A stretch of 53,301 bases of DNA from Sergeia podlipaevii. Taxonomy: Eukaryota > Euglenozoa > Kinetoplastea > Trypanosomatida > Trypanosomatidae. The stretch lies in the NCBI GenBank assembly GCA_030849805.1, contig JASANZ010002139.1, positions 1-53,301 on the forward strand, read 5' to 3'. Of the stretch, positions 23,992 through 34,080 are shown in pieces. Numbering within the stretch: position 1 is the stretch's first letter; every line of letters begins with the position of its first letter. The position numbers and the translations under genes are program-made. Under the pieces are notes generated by a model. It ran no database searches and was not told the origin of the DNA. It saw only the letters and a list, made by a program, of their open reading frames with translations.

Positions 23992-25809
23992 ATGCCCTCT
24001 AACAAAGCTCTTATTGGCGTTATCGCCGCAGCTGCCACCACGGTTGCCGTTGTTGGTGTGATCGCCATGAAGAAGCGTGGCGCTGGCTCTCGTGAAGAGG
24101 AAGACGAGGATGCCTTCTCCACTTCCAGCCCACTCTCTGTGCCGAAGACTGCTTCGAGCGTGGCCAGCAAGTCTGCTGAAAAGACGACCAATGGTGTTTC
24201 TTCGACCAAGACAAGGGATGCTCCTGCTGCTGTTGTACCGTCCCTCACTGTTTCTCAGAGTACTACAGCAAAGTCTACTGCTGCGGCATCTGGTGCAGAT
24301 GATTTGCTGGAAGCCGCTCTGAAGGAGCTTGAGCCCAAGGTGGCCCCAATCGGCGCAGCAGCTACCACTACGGATAGCGCTGTTGCCAAGGATGCTCCAG
24401 CTCGCATGCCCCTCGCGGAGGATGGCCGTTCGAACCTCCCTCACCTTGGTGTTTCTCTCAAGGCACCAAGCGGTTGGGAGATTCGTGAGGAGCTCTCGCC
24501 TGTGCCCAACGTGGCCATGGTGACTGTGTGGAATCCTGAGTTTGCGGATATGCCCAACGCCAGCGAAGTTCCTGGAGCTGTTCCTGTGATCATTCTTTCC
24601 GTGGAGGACATCCGCAGCGAGAATCTTAATCTGTCTGAGTTCAAGGATCGCTCTCGCAACCTTGCTCTTCAGCAGATGTTGATGATGACTGGCGGCGCAA
24701 TCCAGCCTGTGGTTAGAAAGGATGCGGCTCACACCGAGGGGCCCTTCCGCCACATGCTCGAGTACGGTCAAAGCATGCCTCCTTTTATGGATATCTCCGT
24801 CATCAACCTGCTTGAGGTCCGCAATGGCATTGCCTACGTGTTCCAGATCATGTGTAGCCCCAAGGTGATGAACCAGTACAAGTCCATCTTTCTGCAGCTT
24901 GCTCGCGACACTGTGCTCACTACTCTCCCCAGCAGCTCCCTTGGCTACCTCGACATCCACACTGGCAAGGTCGGCGTGCACATCGATACCACATGGAGCT
25001 GGCGTGTTCCCGAGAGTGATGCCAAGGGTCCACTAGCCATATTTGAACTCAATTCTTCTGTCAAGAAGGAGGAGATCTCGCTTTATGAGACTGGAAAGGT
25101 TGCCGAAACGGCCCACAAGGTGCGCAACACTAAGGATGTAGAGGGTGTCACTATTGTTTCCGCGTTTGATGGAGCTCAAGAACTCAAGACCGCCTCTTAC
25201 GGCGGGTTCACTCTCGTCATCAAGCCACTGCAGAAAGCCATTTCCTACCTCCCCGAGGCTGCTCTTGTGTTCACCATCAAGAGCGTCACCCCAAGCTCTG
25301 AGCTGCCGAAGCCCAAGAATGGCGCCACCTTTGTTTCCTCCGAATATGGCTACCACTTCGATGTGATTGGCGGAAGCCGTGTTGTGTCTACGAAGCTCGG
25401 CAATGGCACTGTTGTGTACGCGCCACTCGGCATTCCGCAGGACATGACCAAGGAGCCGAACCCCGAGGAACAGGGCCCAACTGTGACCGTCCGCATTGGC
25501 AGTCCCGCGAACGACCCTGATTGCATGAGCTCTCTTGAGGAGTGGCAGTCACGCATCCAAGCCGAGGCAGCGGAGGGCAACATTACTAACATTAAGGTTG
25601 AGCCGCTTAAAGGTCTGCAGTGCCTCACTTTCACATCGAAGGACATGCAGGAAGTTGGCCCCAACCAGCGTGTTGAGATCAGGGGCAATGTCTACATCTT
25701 TGTCCGCGACGGTGTGACTACCCTTATCCGCTGGGAGACGACCACTGGCCTGTGGCGCAAATTCGAGCGTGACCTCAACGTATTTCTTGAGTCCTTCCAG
25801 TTCAACTGA
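23992..25809 (+). CDS. N-terminally anchored protein with three PsbP/Mog1-like domains
   Basis: A 605-aa protein. Residues 6-26 (ALIGVIAAAATTVAVVGVIAM) form one hydrophobic anchor followed by KKR, a signal-anchor type that would leave the rest facing the cytosol; outer mitochondrial membrane or ER are both possible. A disordered Ser/Ala linker runs to about 140. Then come three stretches of similar length with the same pattern, each opening with an aromatic/glycine strand: about 153-315 (GVSLKAPSGWEIREE), 320-430 (GVHIDTTWSWRVPE) and 447-605 (YGYHFDVIGGSRVV). The pattern (strand, a W or aromatic plus P turn, later hydrophobic strands and a closing helix such as LNVFLESFQF) recalls PsbP/Mog1/DUF1795 folds. 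No catalytic motif is seen. Codon use favours C/G third positions more than its neighbours, hinting at good expression. I do not recognise a named gene. Confidence 0.85.
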   Translation: MPSNKALIGVIAAAATTVAVVGVIAMKKRGAGSREEEDEDAFSTSSPLSVPKTASSVASKSAEKTTNGVSSTKTRDAPAAVVPSLTVSQSTTAKSTAAASGADDLLEAALKELEPKVAPIGAAATTTDSAVAKDAPARMPLAEDGRSNLPHLGVSLKAPSGWEIREELSPVPNVAMVTVWNPEFADMPNASEVPGAVPVIILSVEDIRSENLNLSEFKDRSRNLALQQMLMMTGGAIQPVVRKDAAHTEGPFRHMLEYGQSMPPFMDISVINLLEVRNGIAYVFQIMCSPKVMNQYKSIFLQLARDTVLTTLPSSSLGYLDIHTGKVGVHIDTTWSWRVPESDAKGPLAIFELNSSVKKEEISLYETGKVAETAHKVRNTKDVEGVTIVSAFDGAQELKTASYGGFTLVIKPLQKAISYLPEAALVFTIKSVTPSSELPKPKNGATFVSSEYGYHFDVIGGSRVVSTKLGNGTVVYAPLGIPQDMTKEPNPEEQGPTVTVRIGSPANDPDCMSSLEEWQSRIQAEAAEGNITNIKVEPLKGLQCLTFTSKDMQEVGPNQRVEIRGNVYIFVRDGVTTLIRWETTTGLWRKFERDLNVFLESFQFN

Positions 25810-27178
25810 GACCACACGTTCACCATGTTTTTATCTACTGTGCAAGGGCATGACTTCATCACATTGTCACTTTTTCTAGCGAATTGTTTCCGAGGGAACA
25901 AACATTTTACTTTCCATAACGTATATTTTATTACTGTTCTTAACGAAGCATTATTACTGGTCATCAAGGTGGATAAGAGAAAGAAAGAAGCGACAAAATT
26001 CGGGAATTAAAAAAGGAGAAGAAAAAGAAGCAGAGAAATGCGAAGAAAAGAAATGATACACTGTACCAAGAGAGGCAGATACACGGCTAAAAAAGACAAC
26101 TATTTTTTTGCACGTGTGTACTTGCACAATCAACAAAACAACAAAAAGAGAGACAGAGATGCATACGGCGGCACTTCAGCGATGATGATAGGTATACTTT
26201 GGCTTCCATATATATATTTTTCCCTTCATTCTTCTGATCTGTATCGTCGGTGACTCTAGTACCGTTGCGCCGCCTCACAGCATTTTCCTAAAAGAAACTG
26301 CAACGATGAAGAGATACTTGATGAAAGGAAGGGAGGAAATCTTATAGATACGCGAAGCGTCAGCGGCTCATATCACCTGTGTGTATGTGTGTGTGTGTGT
26401 GTGTACATAAACGGTATGCCGATGAGCAAGGCGTGATTGACCTCAATGCACTACAAATGTGATAACATCACGTTTTGATCTGTCCGATCTTTGCTTTCTT
26501 TTGTGTTATATGTGTGCGGAGCGCTGCTTTTTTTTTCTTTTCACACTACCATTTTTCTTTAGTAACTTCAGCGTGAATTTGATGATGCTAAGACAAATTT
26601 TATATCTATATTGTCACTCCATCCTCCAAGACAACAGAGTGCGAGAGAAAGAGGGAGTTCGTACTAACCAAAAAGGAAGTGAACAAAGAGAAGCGCTTTT
26701 TCTTTACTGTTGTTCTATATAAATACGAGAATTGCGCTTCATCAAAGAGTTCTTTCTTTTTTCTTCCTCTCTCTCTCTTCAGCTACACTTGTAGATATGC
26801 TACACGTAGAGCTTGCCTAACTAGTAGTCGTTCTTTGCATTACTATTTGCTTTCTTTCCCTTTTTCTTTTACTCATTTTTTTTTTTCAATGTTGACAGTC
26901 TCAAGGTGAATTTTGACATTTAAACACACGCAAACTCTCCATTCTATCGCATTCTAAAGCCCTGGTCGCACCATTCATGCACACCAATTGAGAGGCCACC
27001 ACCACTACCACTGTTACTTTCGAATGACCGATGTTTAGCTGGGTCAACAGAACGCTGGCGTGCAGCGCACCGTCATAGCGCCGAGTGCCTTTGCCACACT
27101 GTCCGAGGAGGTCTTTTTTTTTGCACGACGAAGAAATTGTTGTTTCTGCTTCATGACGTCGTAGATTCTCTTGACAAG
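25810..27178 (+). other. Long intergenic region
   Basis: 1.4 kb without a supported ORF. It holds a (GT)n run at about 26383-26404, T-runs, a (CT)n tract at about 26767-26780 and T-runs at 26876-26886 and 27114-27121 that could serve trans-splicing of the next gene. No structured RNA was recognised. Confidence 0.6.
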
Positions 27179-28311
27179 ATGGCACGCTATCAAGGTGCGT
27201 CGACGGATGAAGTTAAGGAGAAAAGAGAGAGGTGCCGCGCAGCACTCAAGCAACTGGTAGTGTCGGAAGAGTACTGCCAGGCTCAACAGCAGCTGCAGAA
27301 AGACGACATGGAGAAACTAGAGATGCTTCGGGTGCGCGGCGACTACGTGCTCGCGTTTGAGGACCGGCAACAGTGCGCAAGCCACAAGCACCGCGACGTC
27401 ACCACCGACTCCTTCCTTAATGCTCTGCTTCCTTCCAACCTAGCAACGAGAAAGGCCCTCAAGGACACCTACCTGGCTACTGAGGAACAGCACCGGGTGA
27501 AGTACAACAAGTTTGTCGCGCTACGTGCAGGGGTAGTGATGCCGAGCCAGAAAGCGTGCTTTGATGAATGGGGCCGTATACTCGAGATGATGGCGTGCGT
27601 ATTCCTCGATGCAGCCATGCAGCAGCGTCCACAAACGCCTGACGCACCCGCGCTAAACAGCAATAGTGCGCTTCTTAAAGCGAATTCTCCCCCAGCAGCG
27701 GACAGGCGGCCATCTGTCATGAGCCAAGGCACCCAGGCGGCGTTGGTGACACTGTCTTCACCGCGTGCATCATCGCCGTCGTCGTTCTCAGCGCATCGTA
27801 GAAACTCAGTACCCTGTTTCATTATCACCGGAAGACAAGAGCAGCAAGTCTGCCGAACTCTCCTGTGTGTCTCTCGCCAGAAAGAGTTTATCTCCCAGGA
27901 CGGGCTCAACCCCCACGGAGACGCCATCGTTGGCATCCAAATCTACAAGTGCGACTCCACAAAGTAAGCCCTCTGCCATGAGGTCCATTGAGCAAAGCAG
28001 CAGTGCCACAATGTGTAACGACCACGACGATGGCGATGAGTGCGCCAGCGTCAAAAGGTACCAGCCTACACCCAAGAGCCTATGCCTCCGTCCTCCACGC
28101 AGGAAAGCCATGTCAGTAGTGTTGCGGCGACATCAACGACGATGCTACTCTGCACACTTCAGTCTTCCCCAGCTACTTATACCGAGTCGGACCGGCCATC
28201 GCAGCCTGCCACAGCCTCGCCTGTGGCATGATACCTTCACTCAGCAACGCCAGACCGCCGCCACTCTTTGGCTGGTTGATTCCCAAGGACATGGGCTTTG
28301 ATGGGGCATGA
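27179..28311 (+). pseudogene. Hypothetical gene split over reading frames (possible pseudogene or sequencing errors)
   Basis: The ATG at 27179 opens MARYQGASTDEVKEKRERC and the frame runs to a stop at 27965-27967. Its first ~180 residues look like a real helical protein (long charged helices, a motif YNKFVALRAGVVMPSQKACF, then a Ser/Pro linker). From about 27800 the coding character moves to another frame: a Ser/Thr/Pro-rich stretch (YPVSLSPEDKSSKSAEL onward) without stops to about 28060. It then appears to return to the first frame (YTQEPMPPSSTQESHVSS) up to a stop at 28232-28234. A third frame ends with a plausible tail, FGWLIPKDMGFDGA, at 28309-28311. The A-run at 28052-28055 is one likely slip point. 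The pattern fits indels in a decaying gene or in the assembly. If the single frame is taken literally, the product is 262 aa. Family unknown. Confidence 0.55.
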
Positions 28312-28982
28312 AGGGCAAGAAAAAGCAACAACAATAAATGGGAGAGAGAGAAGAACACGCATGTCTTAGTCTCTCAGGCGGGAAGCTAATGGTCTAAAAA
28401 GAATTAGAAAAAGGAGCGCTCTGTATGTGTGAACTTTTTATTATAATTTCGTATCTTTTACTGGTTATTGCTTTTTAAATATATGCTTTTTTTTTTTGTG
28501 TGTAGTGGTTGCCACCACACCAGCAACGACCGCATTCTTTCATTCTCCTAGCATCATTAGTATTGTTACTTTTTTTTTTTGCTATATTTATCTCTTTACT
28601 ATTATAATTGTAATCGTTTTGTACTAGTTTAAATGAATGTAAAGCACCACCCCATCCCCAGTGATAAGACAACGTGGCGATTGTGCCGACGGGAAACTAA
28701 AAGGTAAGTCGCAACTCTTTACTCGCTGATCGAAAATCCAAGAGAAGAGAAAGTGTTTTTTTTTTTTTTAAGTGAAAACGTAAACAACAACAACAAAAGA
28801 GAAAGTGGGAGTGCGGTACTTGAGCGTGCCTTTACGAGAGGCTTTACACACAAGCAACGTTGCGTTTTCTTTTCTTTTTCCTTTTCTCTGTTATAAATGA
28901 GTTGGGTGTCTTTCGATACACATAGTTACTTCTTTGCCCTTTTGTTTCGCTGTCATTCTAAAGGACGTTTGCAAGGGAGGGC
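28312..28982. other. Convergent strand-switch region, left part
   Basis: No gene. Repeated T-runs (28489-28497, 28571-28580) and an A/T-rich core, then an ORF-free stretch up to the second tRNA repeat. Convergent switches are transcription termination zones in these organisms. Confidence 0.6.
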
Positions 28983-29032
28983 TTTCAAAGGTTCGGCGCT
29001 TTACAAAAAAGCAGGCGAGGGGCAAAAAGGTA

Positions 29033-29043
29033 TGCCGCGACCC

Positions 29044-29105
<62 letters not shown>
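29033..29105 (-). tRNA. tRNA-Phe(GAA), copy 2
   Basis: Identical to the copy at 22067-22139, with the same T5 terminator (complement of 29024-29028). Confidence 0.96.
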
Positions 29106-29174
29106 TTCGGTTAACAAGCGGAAGTGTTCGGTGCGCAGACATGGATGCGGAAGAACTTGTCTCTCTTGATTACA

Positions 29175-29246
29175 TCCGATATAGTATAATGGTTAGAACA
29201 CTTGGCTTTCACCCAGGAGATCCGGGTTCGATCCCCGGTATCGGAG
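29175..29246 (+). tRNA. tRNA-Glu(TTC), copy 2
   Basis: Identical to the copy at 22209-22280, followed by T5 at 29247-29251. Confidence 0.95.
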
Positions 29247-29292
29247 TTTTTCCTCCTGTTTCAAGAGTGCTTTGACGCGAAGCAAAAAAGTT

Positions 29293-29363
29293 AGGGGAGA
29301 CCGGGAATCGGACCCGGGTTATCAGAGCCACAATCTGATGTTCTGCCACTGAACTATCTCCCC
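29293..29363 (-). tRNA. tRNA-His(GTG), copy 2
   Basis: Identical to the copy at 22328-22398. Terminator T6 is the complement of 29284-29289. Confidence 0.94.
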
Positions 29364-29428
29364 ACGACTCGAAGTGCTCATCGCCCGCGTTGTGTGCGTC
29401 CGTTTTCAGAATTGGAAAGTGAAAAAGT

Positions 29429-29501
29429 TACGACGGGCGGGGATTGAACCCGCGATCTCTCGCGTGTGAGGCGAATGTCCTAACCACTAGACGACCATCG
29501 C
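29429..29501 (-). tRNA. tRNA-Val(CAC), copy 2
   Basis: Identical to the copy at 22463-22535. Terminator T5 is the complement of 29422-29426. Confidence 0.94.
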
Positions 29502-29585
29502 ACGTCTTCACAAGACAGATTTGGGCTCTTACAATTTTCTCTTTTTCGTAAATGATCTTTGCCCATTTTGTCGGAACCGACTAGT

Positions 29586-29657
29586 AACGTTGTGGCGCAA
29601 TGGAAGCGCGTCGGACTCCGGATCCGAAGGTTGCGGGTTCGAGTCCCGTCAGCGTTA
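29586..29657 (+). tRNA. tRNA-Arg(CCG)
   Basis: 72-nt cloverleaf: acceptor AACGTTG paired with CAGCGTT, T8-G9, discriminator A, anticodon arm TCGGA-CTCCGGA-TCCGA with anticodon CCG, and T-loop GGGTTCGAGTCCC. T4 follows at 29663-29666. It lies outside the repeat and has no counterpart at copy 1. Confidence 0.95.
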
Positions 29658-30007
29658 CTTTACTTTTGCTCGCAAAGAAGTATTATCCCTTTCTTTTTCT
29701 TTTTGGAAGGAGAGAGAGAGTGAGGGAAAATCGCTGTGTGTGACAGTAGGAGAGCAGCACCAATCAACAAGAGCAACAATAAACCAGAGAGCGATGGCTT
29801 TCATGCCACGATTTTTCTTTTTTTTTTTTCTACAGTTGCACGAACATGTGTTTTGCTGGGCGATGGTAATAAGCGGACGATAAATATAAATAGGAAAAAC
29901 ACGAATGAAAAGGGGGAAAAAAAACGATTGGAACACTGCACGCAAACGTGTATGCGCTACTTATGAAATAAAATGTTTATAGAGGAGTGTGTCGTTCCTC
30001 TCTCTCT
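29658..30007. other. Convergent strand-switch region, right part
   Basis: No gene. T-runs, a short GA repeat and a (CT)n run just before the stop of the oxidoreductase; it should contain the 3' UTR and polyadenylation zone of that minus-strand gene. Confidence 0.6.
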
Positions 30008-31048
30008 CTACACACGAATGACGATCTTACCAAAGTGCGTGGCGCTCTTCAGGTAGTGCAGGGCCTCACGCAGCTCCTCAAAACTGAATGTGTGCTTGTC
30101 AAAGACGGGATGCACATTGGCAGACTCGAAGAGGTCCATCAGATGCTCAAAGTCTACTCGTGGGCCAACAAGCTCAGCGACAAGACGCACTCTCTTCAAA
30201 AGAAACGGAAGAAAAGGAAAACCATCAGGGTGCTGAGAGAGGTCCTGCATGCCAACACAAGAGATCAACCCATGGCGCCGAATACATTTGACTGCCTCGT
30301 TCAACGTCTTGGGGCCCACCACGTCCACCACAATGTCCACGCCACGGCCATCGGTGGTGCGGGCAAGGGCGGCCTGACCCCAGTTGGGCGTTGTACGATA
30401 GTTGATGCAATCTTCCTTGGCAACGAGCCCGAGCTGCACGAGGTGCTCCAGCTTAGCGTCACTGGATGAGGTACCAATCACGCGGCAGCCAGAGGCCTTG
30501 GCGATCTGTGCAGCGAGGATGCTCACGCCACCCGTGCCCTGGATGAGGACCGTGGAACCAGGCCTCAGCCCCTCTGCACCGGCGTTAAGAGCTGCCCAGG
30601 CAGTTGGTCCCGCACATGGCAGAACCGCCGCTTCCTCGTACGTCATGCTGTCTGGGATCTTGACCGCATCCACATCGGGTGTGATCATGTACTCTGTGGC
30701 GCACCCAGGCACTGTGGCACCGAGGGTGTCAGGAATCGCAGGTCCTTCCACGCATCCCGATGAAACACTGTCCTTCATGAAAGTCATGGCCACGCGATCA
30801 CCAACGGCAAAGCGCTTCGCCTCTGGCCCGACCGCGACCACCTCGCCAGCGCCGTCGGAGAGAAAAACAACGTTGGGATCAGTACCAAAGTTGGCTTGCG
30901 TGGAGAGCAAGATATCGCGATGGTTGATCGAGAGTGCCTTCATTTTGATCAAGAGTTCAGATCCCTTGGGGGTTGGGATAGGCACGCCGGACACGAGCTT
31001 GAGGTTGTCAATACCACAACCCTCCTTGGGGAGCTGCCACTGGCGCAT
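30008..31048 (-). CDS. Zinc-independent MDR oxidoreductase (quinone reductase/zeta-crystallin-like)
   Basis: A 346-aa medium-chain dehydrogenase/reductase, the usual family length. The N-terminal GroES-like domain has INHRDILLSTQ and a VVAVGPEAKRFAVGDRVA turn. The Rossmann domain has the nucleotide-binding loop VLIQGTGGVSILAAQIAK near residue 170 and a GVDIVVDVVG strand. The Cys/His set of zinc alcohol dehydrogenases is not obvious: the position after the GDRV segment lacks the structural-zinc Cys cluster. Expected activity is NAD(P)H-dependent reduction of a quinone, enal or ketone in the cytosol; the substrate cannot be read from sequence. It is the last gene of the leftward block, next to the convergent switch. 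Confidence 0.9.
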   Translation of the reverse strand: MRQWQLPKEGCGIDNLKLVSGVPIPTPKGSELLIKMKALSINHRDILLSTQANFGTDPNVVFLSDGAGEVVAVGPEAKRFAVGDRVAMTFMKDSVSSGCVEGPAIPDTLGATVPGCATEYMITPDVDAVKIPDSMTYEEAAVLPCAGPTAWAALNAGAEGLRPGSTVLIQGTGGVSILAAQIAKASGCRVIGTSSSDAKLEHLVQLGLVAKEDCINYRTTPNWGQAALARTTDGRGVDIVVDVVGPKTLNEAVKCIRRHGLISCVGMQDLSQHPDGFPFLPFLLKRVRLVAELVGPRVDFEHLMDLFESANVHPVFDKHTFSFEELREALHYLKSATHFGKIVIRV

Positions 31049-31734
31049 GGTACTTACTGTGTGTAGTGCGTGTGTGTATGTGAGAAAACCAAAAAAAAAA
31101 GTATGAGCGGTAATGTAGATGCCGTAATATGAGACGGTAATATATACACTTTGAAGGAAGAGAGAGAGAGAGAGAGAGAGAACGATGACGAATCAAAAAA
31201 TAGTATAATTGAGGAAAGGAAGGAGCGAAAAAAAAAACAAAGAAATGAAATGGGTGTGTTTCTCGAGATATAGAGGAAGATGCGTGTGGTAAAAATGCAA
31301 AAAGAAACATTTTCTTTAAAAATAAATCATAGGGATGGCATTCCTTCATACCTACACTTCTTGAACAGCGCTGCACACACACACACACACATCAACAGCA
31401 GCAAATAGCAAGAACAACAAGGAGTGAAGGCACGCATCGCCTCACCTCAATATCCACCGAGAAACGGGATCGTCTCATAGAGGAAAACAGCAGCAAGAAA
31501 GATGTATACTCATGTCTTTGGTTGACATAATAGCAAATAAAAAGAAAAAAAAACTACTAAAATATAAAATGCAAAGCAAAAGATGCAATCAGCCACCTTC
31601 GTAATTAGTTTCTTTACTCCCCCCCCTTTTTGATGAAGCATTGTGCCAACTTTTTACGGGCGCATGAATCAAATTGGTGGGCTACTTTATACTTGTATAT
31701 TGCTATACAGCCGAATGCGTCCATGACGCCTATC

Positions 31735-31779
<45 letters not shown>

Positions 31780-31794
31780 ATGAACAAGACGAAG
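31049..31794. other. Intergenic spacer, oxidoreductase to CDC50
   Basis: No gene. Purine tracts (31155-31182, about 31210-31240) are polypyrimidine on the coding strand and sit where splicing of the oxidoreductase mRNA is expected. (CA)n at 31376-31391 and about 31745-31774. C-run at 31619-31627. Confidence 0.65.
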
Positions 31795-33492
31795 CTACAA
31801 GCTATTCCCACAAGTGGTATGCTTATCTTGCTCATGCAAGGCCCTCAGTACCTGGAGCTCCGCCACTGGAATGTGTCGCTGCATGCGTAACTCATAATAT
31901 GCCTTCATCTCAGGTGCGCTAGGGTCAAAATAATACCAACTCCGCTTCGGCTCTGGCAGGTGCGCAACACGATCGCATCCCATGCGTCGAAGACAGTATT
32001 CAATCGTAAAAGAAAGGCCAAGAACACACGCCACACAGCCCATAACAATAAATACAATACCCATCGCGACATTTGCATCGCCGATCCAGCTGGTGGTGCG
32101 CAGGACAAGACTTTTGGTGCCACGGAACGAGACCACATCGAAAAATTCGTCCACCTGAAGCATGTAGGAACCTGGCTGGAGGTCAGTAGAAATAACGCGA
32201 TAGAGCTTGCGAAAGTGTGACAACACGGCACTTTTGACCCATACTTGAAGGTCAAGATCGACAGGGTCTGGCAGCGCGTGGCCAGCCTCGTTAAGATACC
32301 ACCCATTGTTCAGGAATTCATTGTCCGTAACGTGTGGGTAGTACAGCGACCACCAGTCATCCTTGATGGTTAAGTTCTTGAAGCGTACATTGTTGTCTGC
32401 ACGCCAGCTGATGCCTCTTTTAGCGCATAAGTTATTGCCCACAGACCTCTTCAGTGGAACGCCGAAGACGTCAAAGTCTGATCCGTTACACACAAGCGAT
32501 AGTGGCACCGTGCCGTCGTCACCGCCATTAAGATTCGCATCGGCGGCATCCTTTGCTACCTTGTACAGCCTCAACGAGTCATTAAACATTGACCATGGCG
32601 CAAGACCACACGGGTTGTACGTGAAGTCGCTGACGGTCCGCTTTACCACTCTTCCCTGTGGGTTTGTGTACGTCACGGTCATGTGATCGCCTTCCTTGTT
32701 GATATACCCAACCTTCTCATACGGCTTACAGGCGTAGCCCCCGACGACCTTGCCATCGCCTTTCATCTGGGTGATGCTGCGGCCACTATAGAAGTCCTTC
32801 GTATTTTGATAAAAGCCATCGATCTTGTAGTACATGTACACCGGCGCCTTCATCTCCTTGGTAATGTTAAACTCCACCCATGTTACCGTGCCTTGCGGCT
32901 GTGGCACCCCGTTGAACATAAAAGTTCGTATTCCTTGATTGATGTTCACCGCTGGGTCGCTGGGTGTGTACTGATACTTGTGCACCTGGCTGTACGGGAC
33001 CACGACCATGTAGCGTCGACTGCTCTCAGCCACCATGCACGCACCCATGACGATGCATGGGATCATGAACACGAAGAAGACGGGAATCACAATAGAGACA
33101 GGCGGATAGGCAAACCAGCCAGGAAGGGTCTGCTGCACGATTGGGTTGCCCCCATAGACGGTGCGGCCGTGCTCAGCAAGAAACTGGGGGAGAAAGCGGG
33201 ATCGCTTTGAGGGTTTCTTCTTGTTCACCTTGTCCTCGAGAGACGCGGTGGATGGCATGCCCCCACATCGCTTGGCGTCCGCTGCTGAAGAGGATGGCGC
33301 ACGTGGGCGGTGTGGCGGTGTGGTATAGTTCTTCACCTCATCAGGCTCACCTTCGCTACTGCTACTGCTGCTGCTGCTGCTGCTCGTAGTGCTGAAACTA
33401 CTGCTTCTGCTGCTTCTAGTTCCAAGGCTTTCCTCATCATCGACCCTCCTAAGCGGAGAGTTGTCACTTTGTCTTTTGGGAGAATAAGCCAT
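31795..33492 (-). CDS. CDC50/Lem3/Ros3-family P4-ATPase flippase subunit
   Basis: A 565-aa protein starting at the ATG complement 33490-33492 (MAYSPKRQ); a longer frame needs a TTG. The N-terminal ~110 residues are cytosolic and disordered, with a poly-Ser run. Transmembrane segment 1 is near 131-154 (VSIVIPVFFVFMIPCIVMGA) and segment 2 near 472-495 (GIVFIVMGCVACVLGLSF). Between them is the large exoplasmic domain with the family hallmark YNPCGLAPWSMFNDS and partner cysteines in YACKPYE, SLVCNGSD and NNLCAKRG, which fit the two conserved disulfides. N-glycosylation sequons (NDS, NGS, NLT) are present. CDC50 proteins let P4-ATPases leave the ER and flip aminophospholipids or phosphocholine lipids; in Leishmania the Ros3 member works with the miltefosine transporter. 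Which CDC50 paralogue this is cannot be decided here. Confidence 0.92.
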   Translation of the reverse strand: MAYSPKRQSDNSPLRRVDDEESLGTRSSRSSSFSTTSSSSSSSSSSEGEPDEVKNYTTPPHRPRAPSSSAADAKRCGGMPSTASLEDKVNKKKPSKRSRFLPQFLAEHGRTVYGGNPIVQQTLPGWFAYPPVSIVIPVFFVFMIPCIVMGACMVAESSRRYMVVVPYSQVHKYQYTPSDPAVNINQGIRTFMFNGVPQPQGTVTWVEFNITKEMKAPVYMYYKIDGFYQNTKDFYSGRSITQMKGDGKVVGGYACKPYEKVGYINKEGDHMTVTYTNPQGRVVKRTVSDFTYNPCGLAPWSMFNDSLRLYKVAKDAADANLNGGDDGTVPLSLVCNGSDFDVFGVPLKRSVGNNLCAKRGISWRADNNVRFKNLTIKDDWWSLYYPHVTDNEFLNNGWYLNEAGHALPDPVDLDLQVWVKSAVLSHFRKLYRVISTDLQPGSYMLQVDEFFDVVSFRGTKSLVLRTTSWIGDANVAMGIVFIVMGCVACVLGLSFTIEYCLRRMGCDRVAHLPEPKRSWYYFDPSAPEMKAYYELRMQRHIPVAELQVLRALHEQDKHTTCGNSL

Positions 33493-34043
33493 TTTGCTCA
33501 ATGAAATTCACTTCTGCCCTATTCTCTTCTTTTCTTTAGAATGTAGATACGTATTTGTATGTATGTATGTATGCGTGTGTGTTCAAACAGCGCTGATACC
33601 AGTATATATAGAGGGAGAAAGGAAAAGTTATCACACTGCAACAAGCACGAATCACTTGAGACAATCAGGTAAGCAAATGGCAATATAAAGCAACAACAAC
33701 AACGCACACACACACGCACACACAACGAGCCTAGAGAAACACTAAGAGAAAGCTCTGTATTTATTTTATGTGTGCCAGTGCGTATGTGATAAGGCTCTCT
33801 CCGACTGTTGTTTGTATGTGTACTTTCTGACTTACTTTTTCTTCTTTCCTCAAACTTTTCACGCAAAGCAAAACCAAAAAGAAAAGAGAGAGCCAAAAAA
33901 AAAAGAAAAAAAATAGAAGAAGATAAATGAAGCAATATTCCTAGCAGAACTCAGACATCAAACAAATGGAGGTCTCTCTCTCTCTCTCTCTCTCAAACCG
34001 GCAGCAACTCGCTCGCCTGCTCTCATATACACTCGACACAGGT

Positions 34044-34080
<37 letters not shown>

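Larger units (their letters stand above)
28983..29503. repeat. tRNA-cluster direct repeat, copy 2
   Basis: Same orientation and order as 22017-22537. Differences are confined to the Glu-His spacer (t to g, g to a, aa to g) and the His-Val spacer (a to c, one T inserted, g to a, c to t). The offset between copies is 6966 bases. Confidence 0.95.

Noticed and set aside
31614..31922. Small ORFs over the (CA)n tract beside the CDC50 stop
   Set aside because: Products are mainly His-Thr or Cys-Val repeats from the microsatellite.
33493..33501. Longer start for CDC50 (TTG)
   Set aside because: The ATG three codons downstream is in frame, and trypanosomatid genes use ATG. The same reasoning was applied to the PUB, coiled-coil and RPC8 genes.
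34048..34077. (TA)n run as a replication origin or promoter
   Set aside because: TA runs recur in most spacers here and nothing distinguishes this one.
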